Positions 22,504 through 35,235 are shown, counted from the stretch's first letter. The stretch: DNA of 64,000 nt from Annona cherimola (GCA_030490835.1 CM059975.1:30350133-30414132), one strand, 5' to 3'. Numbers and translations: made by a program. Notes: generated by a model from the letters alone, not told the origin.

Positions 22504-25500
22504 AATAATAATGAGGGGTGATCCTATGCCTGCCGTCAGCTGCAGGCGGGCCCTAACTGCATCAGGTTGTTTAATATATTTTTATTTTTTTATTTTTTAT
22601 TTGTTAATGTAGGGATATTCAATCTATAAATTAAGTTTTATCATTTGTAAAGACGTGTATATAATTTCTTGGAGATAAAATAACTAAAGTCCTCTTTATT
22701 TAAAGTTTTAAAAAAATATATGCATTTTTCCTAAAATGGTAAAACTTCAATAGCAATAGTGATTCTATCCTACTACATTTCTTTTCTATTTTTAAATTCC
22801 TTTTTTCTTCTTTTCACAACTTTTTATGAAGCGTAATCATGCACCTAAGTATATTGGAACTTAAGTATATCTAGGTGCAACGTTCAATTTTTTTTTAAAT
22901 TTTTGCATCATTTACATGTATTTAATCTATGAGCCATGTTTTTATTATTTTTGAAGACGTATATATATTTTTTATTTTAAAAAAATCAGAGTATTTTGGC
23001 CATTTAGAAATGACTAAACCTCCTTGTTTTCAAAATTCAAAGAAAATACATACGCATTTCCAAAAATGGTAGAACTTAATACATATATTAAATATATTTA
23101 AATTAATAGAAAATAAAATTTTAAAAAAAGATTCTTTTTATGTATATATTTACAGTAATTTCAATTTGTATTACATTTAAGTCCTAAGACATTCGTATAA
23201 TTTTTTAAAAGAGACAACAATTTCTCGTCAATTAAATTCCTACCAAAAGAGGAGTAGAACTCCCACAAAATAGAAAAGAAATAAACTCCCGGTTATACAT
23301 ATATGTTGGGAATCAAAAAATGGGTTTTACCATTGAATCACTTTCTCCTTTTTGTTGCTTGCCATTTGAAGTTATTTGAATGCGTTGAAATTTCAATTCA
23401 TCTAGGTGTAAAATCTATTTTTCTAAATTTGTTTGTAAAACTATTAACACTGGTATATTTAACTTATATATTATATCATTTTTGGAGGCGTATATACATT
23501 TTTTCGATTTTTTAAAATAGAAACATTTTAATCATTTAAAAATATGATTTTCCTTGGGGATAATTAGTGCCCACTGCCCAGCATCTCGTAAAGCGAAGAA
23601 ATATCGCATATGCAACAAGCTCGACAAATTTATCTTAATCAAAAGCTATTCATTGAAAGCAAACCCAAGTCGACCCTGACTAAAAATATAACTACGAAGT
23701 TGTTTTGAACAGCGTCCGATTAAATAATAAAAATGCCCTTTCTGTGATTACCAGGTGTGTAGCTTAATTAGGTCGGCTTCTTCCAAATTTATCGGCCCAG
23801 TCCAATTTTTCTAGGTCAAAAGAGGGTTGAAAATATTGAATTCTACTCCATCTAATCTGTAAATTGGTGGGGTGATCCTCCGGAGTCGGAAATAGGGCAT
23901 TTCCAACCTTTCCTAAAACCCATTTTAAAACTGATTTTTAGTTATTTTTGAAATTGCAATTTTTTTGATAAAATGAAAATGCAAATTTTTTTTTTTTAAA
24001 GACAAGCATCACCTTAGTCCAAGGGTCATTCAAACCTCAAACCTCATGCATGCACATTGGAGCATCTACCACCCTAGCATCCAAGCCGTGACAATGAAAC
24101 TACAAATTTAGATGTATATTAACTATAAACTAAGTTTTAATATTTTGGATATGGTTAAATTTTTTTTTTGAATTTTAAACACATGGGTACACCTATGTTT
24201 AAAATTCAAAAAAATATTCGACTATATAAAAAATTGATGAAATTAAAATTAACAATTAAAAAAAGCTAAAAATTTTAAGAAAGGGGTTTCTTGACAGAAA
24301 TGAATATTCCTCAAGATTGATGGCTAGACAACGTTATAAGCTAGTGTGACTTGATTTTCTCAATCATTAACATGATATTTCAATTTTCATATTATTTTCT
24401 AGATACTTTCTTTTTCTTGATGAGTCATGTAAGAGCAACCTTTTTTTATTGATACTGTATATATTGTGACATTTGCAATTACAAATCAGTTTCATTCATA
24501 ATTTTCTTACACATGGCGGGATATTTTGTAAATACTCTCACAGTCAAGGAAGTTTAATTATAAATAACAACAACCTTGGATGGACGTAATTCTAACTTTT
24601 TTAGAATGATGTAACAGCGATCCTTCGATGGGACCGATGATTAAGTCAAAATCCATTCCAATTATGTTATTTAACATGATTCGTAATTTCGTATAATTAT
24701 ATTGGAAATCATATCGATCAACATCTTATGCAAGCTCTGATTTCTTGACGGAATACAAAAATGTGCAAGATGGGAAAACGCAACCATTGGAAGTTCACGA
24801 TAATCTAACTTATAAAATCATTATGGGCAGAATATTCTAAAAGTATATGCGTTGGCACATGATCATTTACGCACGGTCACAAACGAGGCTTGCGACCTGG
24901 GCAAAAACACATACATATATTATCGTTTTTCCGTAAAATAAATAAATAATTTACGTGTATTTAATTTATAAACTAAATTTTATTATTTTTGAACAATTGT
25001 ATAAGTTTATTTTATATTTTTAAATATGGAAATATTAAAATTATATAAAAAGTTATTAGATTATTTTACTTTACCCTCTCTAGAAGGTCCTCGTCTGATA
25101 GCTCCTCTTAGTTACTGTCTTACGCTAGTGAAATTTTAATTTAAACAACTCTGAGTAATCACTTGAACTCATGATCATGACTTTTCCAGGTCCTTAAGAC
25201 CTAGGCTTGATTTCTAGGTCTTTAAGGCCTTGCCTTTTGCAGTGGTCAATAGCATGCCCCATTTGCGTGGACGTCTTTGCTTCCAAACAGAGTAACTGTA
25301 TTTTGTAGGGATTTCAGTGGTGTTATGTGGGAGCATCCACCAGGTGGATATTTTAAGAATTATTATTAAAAAATTAAATTATTATTTAAAATTTATAAGA
25401 ATATCTCAAAGCTTAATTGTAACAGCAGTTAAGATGTTGTAATATATGAAATCATAAAAATAAATGAAAGAAAAAAAGACCTTGGCTTTCAAGCCTATCC

Positions 25501-25568
25501 CATACCAGGCGCTACTTGGGATCGTCCCATGTCGGGCCTTAGTCCTAGCCCCTCTTAGTATTCTTCCA
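22504..25568. other. AT-rich intergenic region without recognisable genes
   Basis: Contains several degenerate pieces of a common AT-rich repeat (TGTATTTAATCTAT.AACTAAGTTTTA-like motifs near 22610, 22920, 23450, 24130 and 24960). The open frame at 23303-23515 lies in this repeat and is not convincing. Nothing else can be named apart from the SINE-like piece listed separately. Confidence 0.5.
23975..24095 (-). mobile_element. Possible SINE with poly(A) tail, minus strand
   Basis: Read on the minus strand, GATGCTAGGGTGGTAGATGC resembles an A box region, GGTTTGAATGACCC a degenerate B box, and the unit ends in TCTTTAAAAAAAAAAAAA. The arrangement fits a tRNA-derived SINE, but the boxes are imperfect. 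Confidence 0.3.
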
Positions 25569-25989
25569 CTTCCAACCAGTGTTTTAAAAACCGGACCGGA
25601 CCGTCCGGTCCGACCGTGAACCGGTCGTTTAACGGTTCGGTTCAGCTACGGTTCTTCAGTTTTGACGAAAACCGTTCGAACCGTGTGAACCGGGCGGTTG
25701 GACCGTAAAAACCGGTCCGACCGCGGCTCGGTTCGCATCTTTTTTTTTAATTTAAAAATTAAAAAAATAAAATAAAATGTCGCATTTGACATTTCATTTC
25801 GTTCGCGAATCGCGACTTCGCGCCCGCTACTCCTCCCCTCTTCTTCCTTTCTCGCCGAGCTAGGGTTCACCCACCATCGCCGTCGGCCACCTGCTGCAGC
25901 GGATTCAGGTCGTAGTCTGCCGGAATCGACGTCCGGCAACCGTCGCAGTGCCTGGTCTTCGTCATCGGCTCCGGCAGCAAACACAGATG

Positions 25990-26245
25990 CCCATTTTCGT
26001 CGTAGGCTCGGTTCCGGCAGCGTCGTAGCAGGCTAGCAGCATCGGTTCCGGCAGCGTCGTAGCAGCATCGGTTCCGGCAGCGTCATTGCCATTTCTGGTG
26101 CTCCCTTCACGGTTCCGGCAGCGTCATTGCCATTGCTGGTGCTCCCTTCACGGTTCCGGCAGCGTCATTGCCATTGCTAGTGCTCCCTTCACGGTTCCGG
26201 CAGCATCGGTTCCAGCAGCATCGGTTCCAGCAGCGTCATCGGCTC
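25990..26245. repeat. Minisatellite in the 5' part of the hAT element
   Basis: Tandem copies of GGTTCCGGCAGCGTC combined with ATTGCCATTGCTGGTGCTCC; three near-identical 41-bp units lie at about 26070-26200, with shorter variants before and after. The region is GC-rich compared with the rest of the element and is probably upstream or untranslated leader sequence. Confidence 0.85.
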
Positions 26246-27136
26246 CAAAATCGATTTCGTACGCCCTCTCCTCTCCCGCCCAAAATCCTGCTGTCGCCGT
26301 CGACTCTCCTGTCCTGCCAGAGCTCTCCATCGCCATTGCTGGTGCTCCTTCACGGTAGTCCCTTCTCTCTCCTTTCTCTTTTTCTTGAGAACTTCCTCTC
26401 TATCCTGTCGGTTCGAATGGAATTTTAGAATCAATTCTACTTTGGATTCGTGCGGAACTTCTATGCTCTTCCATGGGGCACCAGTGACGTCCTTTCTGCA
26501 ATCAGGTTCTCTTACGGTCTTACCAACCCTTCCATTTATATACTTCAATGCTTCTGTTTGAACCACCTAAACCATGTTGACAGGATAAGAAAAGCCAATA
26601 GATTTCTTCCTGCATTTTCATAGCAATCAGAACTCTTTTACCAACTTCATTTTAGTTAGTAGATTTGGAATTGAGTTATTTGTTGTGGTGGTTATTGTTG
26701 TCAATCTTGATAGATTTTTGCACTCTATGATTCTGTTCAATTGCACTTGAGGGCCGATATTATTTCTGTCGCTAGATTCTCTTCTTAATAATGCTACCAA
26801 ATCTTGTATGGGACAGAGGGTTCCTTCTAGATTGATTATCTAATTAAAAAGAACTTATTCACTAAAAAAGAGCCCGCACATTGAAATAGACAATGTCGTC
26901 GGATTCTATGTCAAGATGCATCCAGATTCAATGTTAATTATATTCCCTGTTCTTACTTCCATAAAAACAGAATTTATACAATATTCAATTGTTTTAATAC
27001 TCTTCCATCATTTTTCCTCTCCGCATGATACGCAGTGATTATTTAGAATTTTTGTTTAGATATTTTAATTATAAGATGTGCATGCATGCTAAAATGTTGT
27101 TTATAATTTGACTTGTAGAGTTGTAGGTTTACAAAA

Positions 27137-29579
27137 ATGTCAGAATCCCAATCAAATCCCTCACCTACTGAGCCAGCGAGTGCCCCAAATATGAATAGTA
27201 GTTCTGCATCAGTTGCTATTGAATCTCGTGCACTAAGAGGTAGAAATGATATAGGTTGGAATCACGTAACGGAGGTTGGAAAAGGAAAGTTTAAATGTTT
27301 ATATTGTGGGAGAGTATTTAGTGGGGGAGGAATTCACCGTATGAAAAAACACCTAGCGAAGGTAAAAGGTGATGTATCAGTTTGCAAGGAGGTGCCGTAC
27401 CATATACAACAACAGATAAAAATGGATTTAGATGGCATTACTTCTCAAAAAAGTCATAAGCAACCTTTTAGTGCCACGGAAGAGAGTTCATTTGTATCAT
27501 TACATACTACTGATGAAGAAGTTGAGGAGGTAAGAGAAGTTAATCAAAATGCAACAAAGAAATTGAAAGGGATTTCAAAGTTCTTTCCAGTGCAAGCTAA
27601 AGGAGGAGTTCAACCTTCTATAAAATGCGCTATGGCTGGAAAAGATGCTATTGATCGAGCCCATGCTTCTATTGGTCGATGGTTTTTCCATTCTTGCATC
27701 CCTTTCAATGCAGTGAATTCTCCATATTTTCAAGAGATGGTAGACAACATTATTACCATTGGTCGTGGATTTAGAGTTCCTACATATCATGATATGCGTG
27801 GTTTTATTTTGAAAAAAAATTATCAGGAGATTCAACAGGTTGTCAATTCCTATAAAGAAAAATGGAAAGAATATGGATGCACCATTATGGCTGATGGTTG
27901 GACAGATCAAAAGAAAAGAACTTTGATTAATTTTCTTGTTTATTGTTCTAAAGGTACAATTTTTCTTAAATCTGTTGATGCATCTACAGAGATAAAAACT
28001 GCAAATATGTTGTGTGATCTGTTTAAAAAAGTTATAGAAGAAGTGGGTTCGGAGCATGTTGTTCAATTGATAACTGATAATGCATCAAATTATAAGTTGG
28101 CTGGAGAAATGTTGAAATACACGTATCCACATATTGTTTGGACACCATGTGCAGCACACTGCTTGGATTTAATGTTGGAAGATATTGGAAAAATTGATGT
28201 TGTAAGTACGGTGATTGATGATGCTCGTTCCATTTCTACCTTTATATACAACAACAGTTTTGCACTTGCATTGATGAGAAAATACACAGATGGAAAGGAG
28301 TTAATTCGGCCCGCAATGACGCGGTTTGCAACTCACTTTCTGGCAATTCAAAGTCTCTTGACATGCAAAGATAAATTAAGATCCATGGTTGTTAGTAAGG
28401 AATGGGATGATAGAAAGTGGGGTCGTAATCAAAAGGTGAAGACAATAACCGATCTAATACTTTGTTCTGCATTTTGGGAGCGATGTGAGATTATTGTATC
28501 AGCATTTGAGCCACTTGTTCGTGTACTACGATTAGTTGATAGTGATGAAAGACCTTCAATGGGATATATTTTTGAAAGCATGCGAAGGGCAAAGAAAGCA
28601 ATAGAGAAAACTTTCAAAAAAATCAATATGGATTGTAGTCAAGTGCTCAACATCATTGATACCCGTTGGGAAAATCAACTTCGCCGTCCTCTTCATCTAG
28701 CAGGGTTTTATTTCAATCCAATGTTTTTCTATCATGCTGATCGGGAGACTAAGTTTCATACATGGTCTGGAGTACTTGAAGTGATTGAAAGATTAAATCG
28801 TGACGACATGGAAGCACAAGTTAGTATCAGTGAAGATGCAAAATTATATCGAGATGCTGTAGGAGACTTTGGGAGGCCAGCGGCTATAGCAGCACGTTAT
28901 ACTTTGGATCCAGGTAATCTAAATTTAGATTGTAATATTTCTTTTTTGAAATTTTAACTACATTACTTTTCTATATGATATTGCAGCTCTTTGGTGGGAG
29001 TCCTATGGGTGCAGTGCTCCAAAATTGCAAGCTGTTGCTATTAAAGTCTTGAGCCAAACTTGTAGCTCATCTGGTTGCGAGCGAAATTGGTCTGTATTTG
29101 AACGTATACACACAAAAAAGAGGAACAGATTGGAGCATGGAAGATTGAATGATCTTGTTTATGTTCAATATAATTTACGTTTGCTTGAGAGGTATGATTA
29201 AATTCAATGTGTTTTTTGATTAATTTATTTTTTATATGTTCTCTTTAACTTCTATTCTCATTATGTAGGAAGAAAAAAAGGAAAGTTGGCTTTGATCCTA
29301 TATCTTTAGATAACATAGACATTTTGGAAGATTGGACCATGGAGTCTGAAGACTCTGAAGATTTATTTACTGAAGAAGATGTTGAGACTTGGATGCAAAT
29401 GGACCAACCACAAGCTGCAATTGCTACAACAGGAGTTGAAGATTTTGGTAATATTTTATAAACTTCTTTTCTAATTATTTTTTTTACTTTCATAATAATC
29501 TATTTCGAAGACTAATATTTGATTTTAATATCCATTAATAGGGTCAATGCTAATCCAAGAAGATCAGGAACAAAATTGA
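27137..29579 (+). CDS. hAT-family transposase (BED finger, DUF659, hAT dimerisation domain)
   Basis: Four exons join in phase: 27137-28913, 28987-29191, 29269-29447, 29542-29579, giving 732 aa. The N-terminus has a BED-type zinc finger (about residues 37-85: FKCLYCGRVFSGGGIHRMKKH with a later Cys). The DUF659/RNase H-like core shows the aspartates of MADGWTD and LITDNASNYK, then the hAT cysteine/histidine motif TPCAAHCLDLML. The second exon encodes the C-terminal dimerisation domain (LWWESYG ... CSSSGCERNWSVFERIHTKKRNRL). The C-terminus is acidic. The protein should bind the element ends and cut and paste the element. The start is the first ATG after a likely leader-intron acceptor (CTTGTAG). 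A domesticated origin is less likely because intact terminal repeats and a target duplication surround it. Confidence 0.93.
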
Positions 29580-30173
29580 GAAAGTTGAAGAAATTCATGA
29601 AGATGCATTTGTGGAGATGCTTCTTTTTTGGATATTTTGAAGATATCAGTTGTGTTTTGTACTCACTTTAAACCAAAATCGTAGTTAAACTTTGCTCAAA
29701 ATTGAATGTTGATGACCAATTTGAACATTTTCAATTACAGTACAATTTTAAATGTTTTTTCTTATTTTTAGGTGGTTAATTTCTTCAAGTAAAGTAAATT
29801 TAATTTTTTCTAAATATCTTATATTTTTCCATTCATATTTGAAATTTCATTGCAAATGATCTGATTAATCATATAGGAACAAAAAAAGCTATTTCAGGTT
29901 AGTGTATTCTTTTTTTATTTGCATAATAATTTTAATTTGATGTACTTGAATGTATTGTTGATGACAAGTGTAATTTTTATATTACATAATATTTATATAT
30001 TTAATTTAATTTTAAAATAATTAAAATAAATTAAATATAATTATTACATCATAATTATGTCATGCTGACGTCACGGTTCAAAACGGTTCGAACCGCGGTT
30101 GAACCGGTTGGACCTGAACCGGACATAAAAACGGTTCACTTCCCGGTTCGATTTTTAAAACATTGCTTCCAAC

Positions 30174-31157
30174 CCACAAAATTCTAATTCGAGCAATTTT
30201 GAATAGTCATAGCTCCAATCCATAACTTTGGAAAATTGGTGAAAAACGAGTTTTTAAGAGCCTGGAAATGCTAAGGTCGAGGTTCAAGTGATGACTGTAC
30301 AGAGTTGATTGAATTGGAATTGGATTGAAGTCATTTATGCAAGCGTATTTTTCATCTATTACATAAGCTAAACCGTGGTCAAATCTAATATAGTTCAGTG
30401 GGGCAAGTATTCATAGAAATTTTCTATTCTTTTTAACAAGGCAAACCTCTTTCTAATGATAATATATAATCTCTTCATGTCAAATTGCACTCAATGTCTA
30501 AAGGTACAAGAACTATTAATAAACTAGATTATTTTAAAGATGTAAGTATAACAAATTGTTCTAAAAATAGTATTTTTTTTTCACATTAGCTATTGAGAAT
30601 TACGGAGACAAATATGTTAAATAACAAAAATTAAGGTAGGAATGAGGGGGTGAAAATCCAAAGGGTTGCCACCTTATATCATTGTAAGTAGGTCGGTAAA
30701 CAGGCAATTTACTGATTCACTGGGTGACTAGAAAATATATATTTTCCAGGTTTTATACATATGAGTAGCAATCTAGGTGAGACTTGTATATGCATTTTAA
30801 AAAGAATAAATCGATGAACATTTTTGGCCTCCATCGATTGATTCATTGGCGACCACATAAGATAATTGTGCAAAATGTACAGTGGAAAAATGTTTTAATG
30901 CAACCGGATGCATTGAAATGCATTGAAAGTTCAATGCATCGACTAAAACTTCCATTCTTTAATAATTTTTTTGAATTTTTTTTATAAAACTTTTAATATA
31001 GGTATATTTAATTTATAAACTAAGTTTTACTATTTTTAAAAATAGAAAGATTTTAGTACTTTTCAAATGACTAACATACTCTTATTTTTAAAAATTAAAA
31101 ACATATATTCAAAATTTCGAAAATGATAAAACTTAATATATAAGTTAAATATATCTA
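30174..31157. other. Intergenic, no gene recognised
   Basis: AT-rich sequence. Around 30980-31150 there is another piece of the common TATATTTAATTTATAAACTAAG repeat. No open frame of interest. Confidence 0.5.
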
Positions 31158-31435
31158 TGGTGTGTTTAGAAAGTGATAAAATTTTTAAATGAAAATTTTT
31201 TAGTGTAAAAATTGTTAAATTGACTGAAAATGATGTGATATGACAGAGATAATGATGAGGTGGAAAAAGAATAAAGTTAAAATAGATAAGTTACTTATAT
31301 GGATAGTTGTGTGTAAATGATTAAAAAATAGGATAGTTGTATAGGAAGATATGAAGAAATAATTTTAAATTAGGGTAGTTATGGAGAGTAAAAAGTTTTA
31401 GCTTGCCATTTTCTTTTCATTGCCAAAGGCACACC
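31158..31435. mobile_element. Tourist-like MITE (family T)
   Basis: Left end TGGTGTGTTTAGAAAGTG after CTA; right end CATTGCCAAAGGCACACC before TAA. Interior AATGATGTGATATGACAGAG, AGTTGTGTGTAAATGATTA and TTTTAGCTTGCC match the family. Confidence 0.78.
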
Positions 31436-31660
31436 TAAAGAAAGAGTTTTATAAAAAATAAAAAATTATTAAAAATAAAATTTCTAGTTGAGTGCATTAA
31501 AACAAAGGCCTGGCGTGACCTTTTGTACGTTGCAAATGGAACGCATTTGCATCTAGCCAGCAAATGTACTTTTATTTTAATTTTTATAAAATTATTAATT
31601 TAGATATATTTAATCTATATATCTATATTTTTAAAGATGTGTAGGTATTTTTAACTTTAA

Positions 31661-31957
31661 GAGTGTATTTGGCATTTGATAAAACTTTTAAAACAAATAT
31701 TGTTAGTGTAAAATTTTTTTAAAATGGAAGTAAAAAATTTTTGAAATGAAATGAGTGATGTAATATGATAGAAATAACGAGGATGAGTAAACAAAAAAAA
31801 TTAAAATAGACGGAGTAACTATATAAGTCTTTACCCATAAATGACTGAAAAGTAAGATAGTTTTATACGAAGATGTGAAGAAATAATTAAAAAATAAAAT
31901 AGTTATAGAGAGTGAAAGATTATTGATTAACATGTTTTTTAATTGCCAAACACACTC
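31661..31957. mobile_element. Complete Tourist-like MITE (family T)
   Basis: Left end GAGTGTATTTGGCATTTG, right end AATTGCCAAACACACTC, with TAA duplicated on both sides (31658-31660 and 31958-31960). The inverted ends match one another over about 14 bp. Confidence 0.82.
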
Positions 31958-32473
31958 TAAATATGGGCATTTTAATCATTTTTTATATATAAGTATTTTA
32001 GACATTTTTGAAAAAGACTAAAATACTAGTATTAAAAAAATCTACAAATCTTCAAAAATAATAAACTTTAGTTTATAAATTAAACATACATTAATACTTT
32101 TTAAAAAAATAAAAAATTTTAATACGTAGCAGATCATGGCCAAAATGTAAATGGCCGATATTAACTTCTAGTCTTTCATTAAAAAAAAGAAAAAAAGAAA
32201 AAAAAAGGCCACCTTCCAGCCGGGCCGGGCTGCAACGAACCAGCAGCAGTAGTACTGAAGAGCACGTTTTGTAGCCAAGGTTTATCAACGATGACGGAGT
32301 TCACGATGCTGGCAAGCTTTGACGCGCTGCAGGCATGAATATGAACGACCGCAATAATCCAACTGCCAACCCCTCCAGCATCGACGACATTTCTCTCCTA
32401 CTCCGCCTCCCTCCAGTCCCAGCCCTTCCCACCCACTTCCGCCTCTCTCCCCTCTCCTTTCCTTCCTTCCTTC

Positions 32474-34588
32474 ATGGATACCCTCCTGCTCTCTTCTCCT
32501 TTCCCTCCTACCCACCTGTGTCCACCAGATTCTCCTCCACTCATTCCCTTCTATTCCTCCAAAAACACCCCTTCCATCACGAATTCTGATTTCTCTTCCA
32601 GATCCCCGAGGCGGAAAACCCACCCACATCGCGTCGTTCGCTGTTCCCTCGAGCAGGGTCTGCGCCAACGGCCCGTCATGCTGAAGCCGGCCGAACTCCG
32701 CGAAAAATCCGAATTCGACGCCGTCTCTCGGAAACCCCAGGTGGAGAAACCCACTTCGGGCCTCGGCGGCCAAATCGAGAAGTTAGTCCTCCTCAAGAGG
32801 TATGATGAAGCCCTCGAGCTCTTCGAAATCATTGAATCGGACTTTGATGTCATTCTGGAAGCTTCCACGTACGGTTCGCTCGTGGACGCTTGCCTCGGGC
32901 TGAAGTCGATTCGAGGCGTGAAGAGGGTTGCTAATCACATGTTGAGGAGCCAGTTCAAGCTGAATCTATACATGAGCAACAGGATCTTGCTGATGCTCGC
33001 GAAATGTGGGATGATGATTGACGCTCGCAGACTGTTCGACACAATGCCTATGAGGAACTTCGTTTCTTGGAATATCATTATTGGCGGATTGGTCGAGTCG
33101 GGCGATTACAAGGAGGCGTTTAGACTGTTTTTGATGATGTGGGAGCAATCCTCTGATGCCGGATCCCGCACATTTGCTACAATGATACGGGCTTGTGCTG
33201 GTTTGGGATTGATTTATGCTGGTCGCCAGTTGCATTCCTGCGCAATGAAGTTGGGGTTAGGTAAAAATAAGTTTGTGTCATGCGGATTAATTGATATGTA
33301 CAGTAAGTGTGGAAGCATTGAAAATGCTCAGTTTGTCTTTGATGGGATGCGGAAGAAGACGGTGGTTGCATGGAATTCTATTATAGCAGGGTATGCACTT
33401 CATGGTCTCAGTGAGGACGCACTTGATTTATACTACAAAATGAAAGCATCAGGTGTGAAGATGGATCACTTCACTTATTCAACAATAATTAGTATTTGTT
33501 CAAGGCTGGCTTCATTAGAACATGCCAAGCAAGCTCATGCATGCCTAGTCCGGCATGGTTTTGGTTCTGATATAGTGGCTAACTCAGCATTGGTGAACTT
33601 CTACAGCAAATGGGGCAGGGTTGAAGATGCTCAGACTATTTTTGATAGGATGCCTTGCAAAAATGTGATCTCTTGGAATTCTTTGATTTCTGGATATGCC
33701 CACCAGGGCCAAGGAGACAATGCTGTTCACATGTTTAAGAAAATGCTTGGAGAAGGAATGATTCCAAACCATGTAACTTTTCTTGCCGTGTTATCTGCCT
33801 GCAGCTATTCTGGATTGTGGGATCGAGGATGGGAGTTGTTTGCCTCTATGAGCTGTGACCATAAAATCAAGCCACGAGCAATGCACTATGCGTGCATGGT
33901 CGCATTGGTGGGTCGTGAAGGGCGCTTAGATGAAGCTTTTGCCATGATAAAAAATGCTCCATTCAAGCCTACGAGGAACATGTGGGCTGCTTTGTTGACA
34001 GCTTGCAGGATTCACAAAAACCTTGAGCTGGGAAGGTTTGCTGCTGAAAGGCTTTTGGAACTGGAGCCAGAAAAGCTGAGTAATTATATAGTGCTTTTAA
34101 ATTTATACAAAGCTTCTGGAAGGCTAGAGGAAGGTCTCAAGGTTTTGCAGGCATTGGAGAGAAAGGGATTGAGATTGAGACAAGCATCTAGTTGGATTGA
34201 AATCGATAAGACAGCTCATGGATTCTGTTTTGGAGATCAGTCCCATGAACGGAGTATAGAGATCTACAGAAAATTAGATGAATTGATGGAGGAGGTTGCC
34301 AAGCAAGGCTATGTTCCACAGAGACGATCCTTGCTTCCTGATGTGGACGAAGAGGAAGAACGGATGTCAATGTACCACCATAGTGAGAAGCTGGCCATTG
34401 CTTTCGGCCTCATCAGCACATGTCGTTCAACTCCATTGCAAATTGTGCAAGGCCACCGAATTTGCAGCGACTGCCACAATCTGATTAAACTAATTGCATT
34501 GGTTTCTAAACGGGATATCGTTGTGAGAGATGCTTGCCGATTTCACCATTTCAGAGATGGGTCTTGTTCTTGTCGGGATTATTGGTGA
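32474..34588 (+). CDS. EMB3141: DYW-type PPR protein, orthologue of At5g50390 (EMB3141)
   Basis: One intronless frame of 704 codons. The first 70 residues are rich in Ser, Pro, Thr and Arg and fit a chloroplast transit peptide. PLS-type repeats follow from about residue 100 (NRILLMLAKCGMMIDARRLFD, GLIDMYSKCGSIENAQ, VAWNSIIAGYALHGLSEDAL, ALVNFYSKWGRVEDA, VTFLAVLSACSYSGL), then E and E+ motifs and a complete DYW deaminase domain: HSEKLAIAFGLI with the zinc and catalytic HxE, the CSDCH pair, and the terminus DGSCSCRDYW. Recalled similarity to Arabidopsis At5g50390 is high along the whole protein (for example GIKPRAMHYACM against KIKPRAMHYACM). DYW proteins edit specific cytidines in organellar transcripts. 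The Arabidopsis gene is listed as embryo-defective, so this is probably an essential chloroplast RNA editing or processing factor. The Arabidopsis copy ends GGYW, while here the canonical DYW triplet is kept. Confidence 0.92.
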   Translation: MDTLLLSSPFPPTHLCPPDSPPLIPFYSSKNTPSITNSDFSSRSPRRKTHPHRVVRCSLEQGLRQRPVMLKPAELREKSEFDAVSRKPQVEKPTSGLGGQIEKLVLLKRYDEALELFEIIESDFDVILEASTYGSLVDACLGLKSIRGVKRVANHMLRSQFKLNLYMSNRILLMLAKCGMMIDARRLFDTMPMRNFVSWNIIIGGLVESGDYKEAFRLFLMMWEQSSDAGSRTFATMIRACAGLGLIYAGRQLHSCAMKLGLGKNKFVSCGLIDMYSKCGSIENAQFVFDGMRKKTVVAWNSIIAGYALHGLSEDALDLYYKMKASGVKMDHFTYSTIISICSRLASLEHAKQAHACLVRHGFGSDIVANSALVNFYSKWGRVEDAQTIFDRMPCKNVISWNSLISGYAHQGQGDNAVHMFKKMLGEGMIPNHVTFLAVLSACSYSGLWDRGWELFASMSCDHKIKPRAMHYACMVALVGREGRLDEAFAMIKNAPFKPTRNMWAALLTACRIHKNLELGRFAAERLLELEPEKLSNYIVLLNLYKASGRLEEGLKVLQALERKGLRLRQASSWIEIDKTAHGFCFGDQSHERSIEIYRKLDELMEEVAKQGYVPQRRSLLPDVDEEEERMSMYHHSEKLAIAFGLISTCRSTPLQIVQGHRICSDCHNLIKLIALVSKRDIVVRDACRFHHFRDGSCSCRDYW

Positions 34589-34944
34589 TTGGTTGCCACA
34601 GAGTTTCAGATGATTTTTTGGTAGGCACTAGATTCTGATTTTAGTGTAGTCGATGGATGAGCATTTTGTAATTTATTCTTCTTATCCCACGAGAATAATG
34701 TGGTTATAAATATGATGATGATGATGATGAATAATTTTTGGCATGGTGACTTTGTATCGTTTTTGGCTTTAGATAACAGACATTTGTAACCATAGAAGAG
34801 ATGTTTTTACCGTTAATATTATGTGTCATAAATAACATATAAGTTATATTATTGGAATTTCTGAATCATTAAAAAATATGTTTTAAGTAAATAAACAATA
34901 AAAAATCAAGAATATAAATGTGTATCTTGTAGTTTATTGATTTA
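34589..34944. other. 3' flank of the DYW-PPR gene
   Basis: Contains a short (GAT)n run near 34711-34731 and AT-rich sequence. The presumed 3' untranslated region lies here. No other feature seen. Confidence 0.5.
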
Positions 34945-35235
34945 GGGTGCGTTTGGTAAGTCATAAAACTTCTAATGAAAGGTTGTTATTAAAGAAGTTT
35001 GTGAAATGTGAGAAAAAGATATGGTATGATAAGAGCAATAATAATGAGTAAAGAGAATAAAATTAAAATATATCATAAGTAAAAAGAATAAAATTAAAAT
35101 AAATATGTTAGATGTATGAGTAGTTGGATAAAAATGATTGAAAAGTAAAGTGATTATATAAAAAATGTAAAGAAATACTTAAAAATATGATAATTATAGA
35201 AAGTTAAAGGTTTTAGATTAAAAAGGTTTAGGTGC
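34945..35235. mobile_element. Tourist-like MITE, right end degraded (family T)
   Basis: Starts GGGTGCGTTTGGTAAGTC after TTA. The interior keeps the family order, including an internal repeat of AAATTAAAATA followed by AGTAAAAAGAATAAAATTAA. Confidence 0.7.

Larger units (their letters stand above)
25577..30165 (+). mobile_element. Complete hAT transposon, 4.6 kb, exact 8-bp target duplication
   Basis: CTTCCAAC lies outside both ends (25569-25576 and 30166-30173). The terminal repeats are CAGTGTTTTAAAAACCGG (left) and CAATGTTTTAAAAATCGA (right, reverse complement). Both subterminal regions are dense in CCGGTT / AACCGG / GGTTCGAAC motifs, the usual hAT transposase-binding arrangement. Inside is a four-exon transposase gene with no stop or frameshift. 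All visible parts needed for autonomy are present. Confidence 0.95.

Noticed and set aside
32285..32773. Minus-strand 162-codon frame over the start of the DYW-PPR gene
   Set aside because: Antisense shadow of a strongly supported PPR coding sequence.
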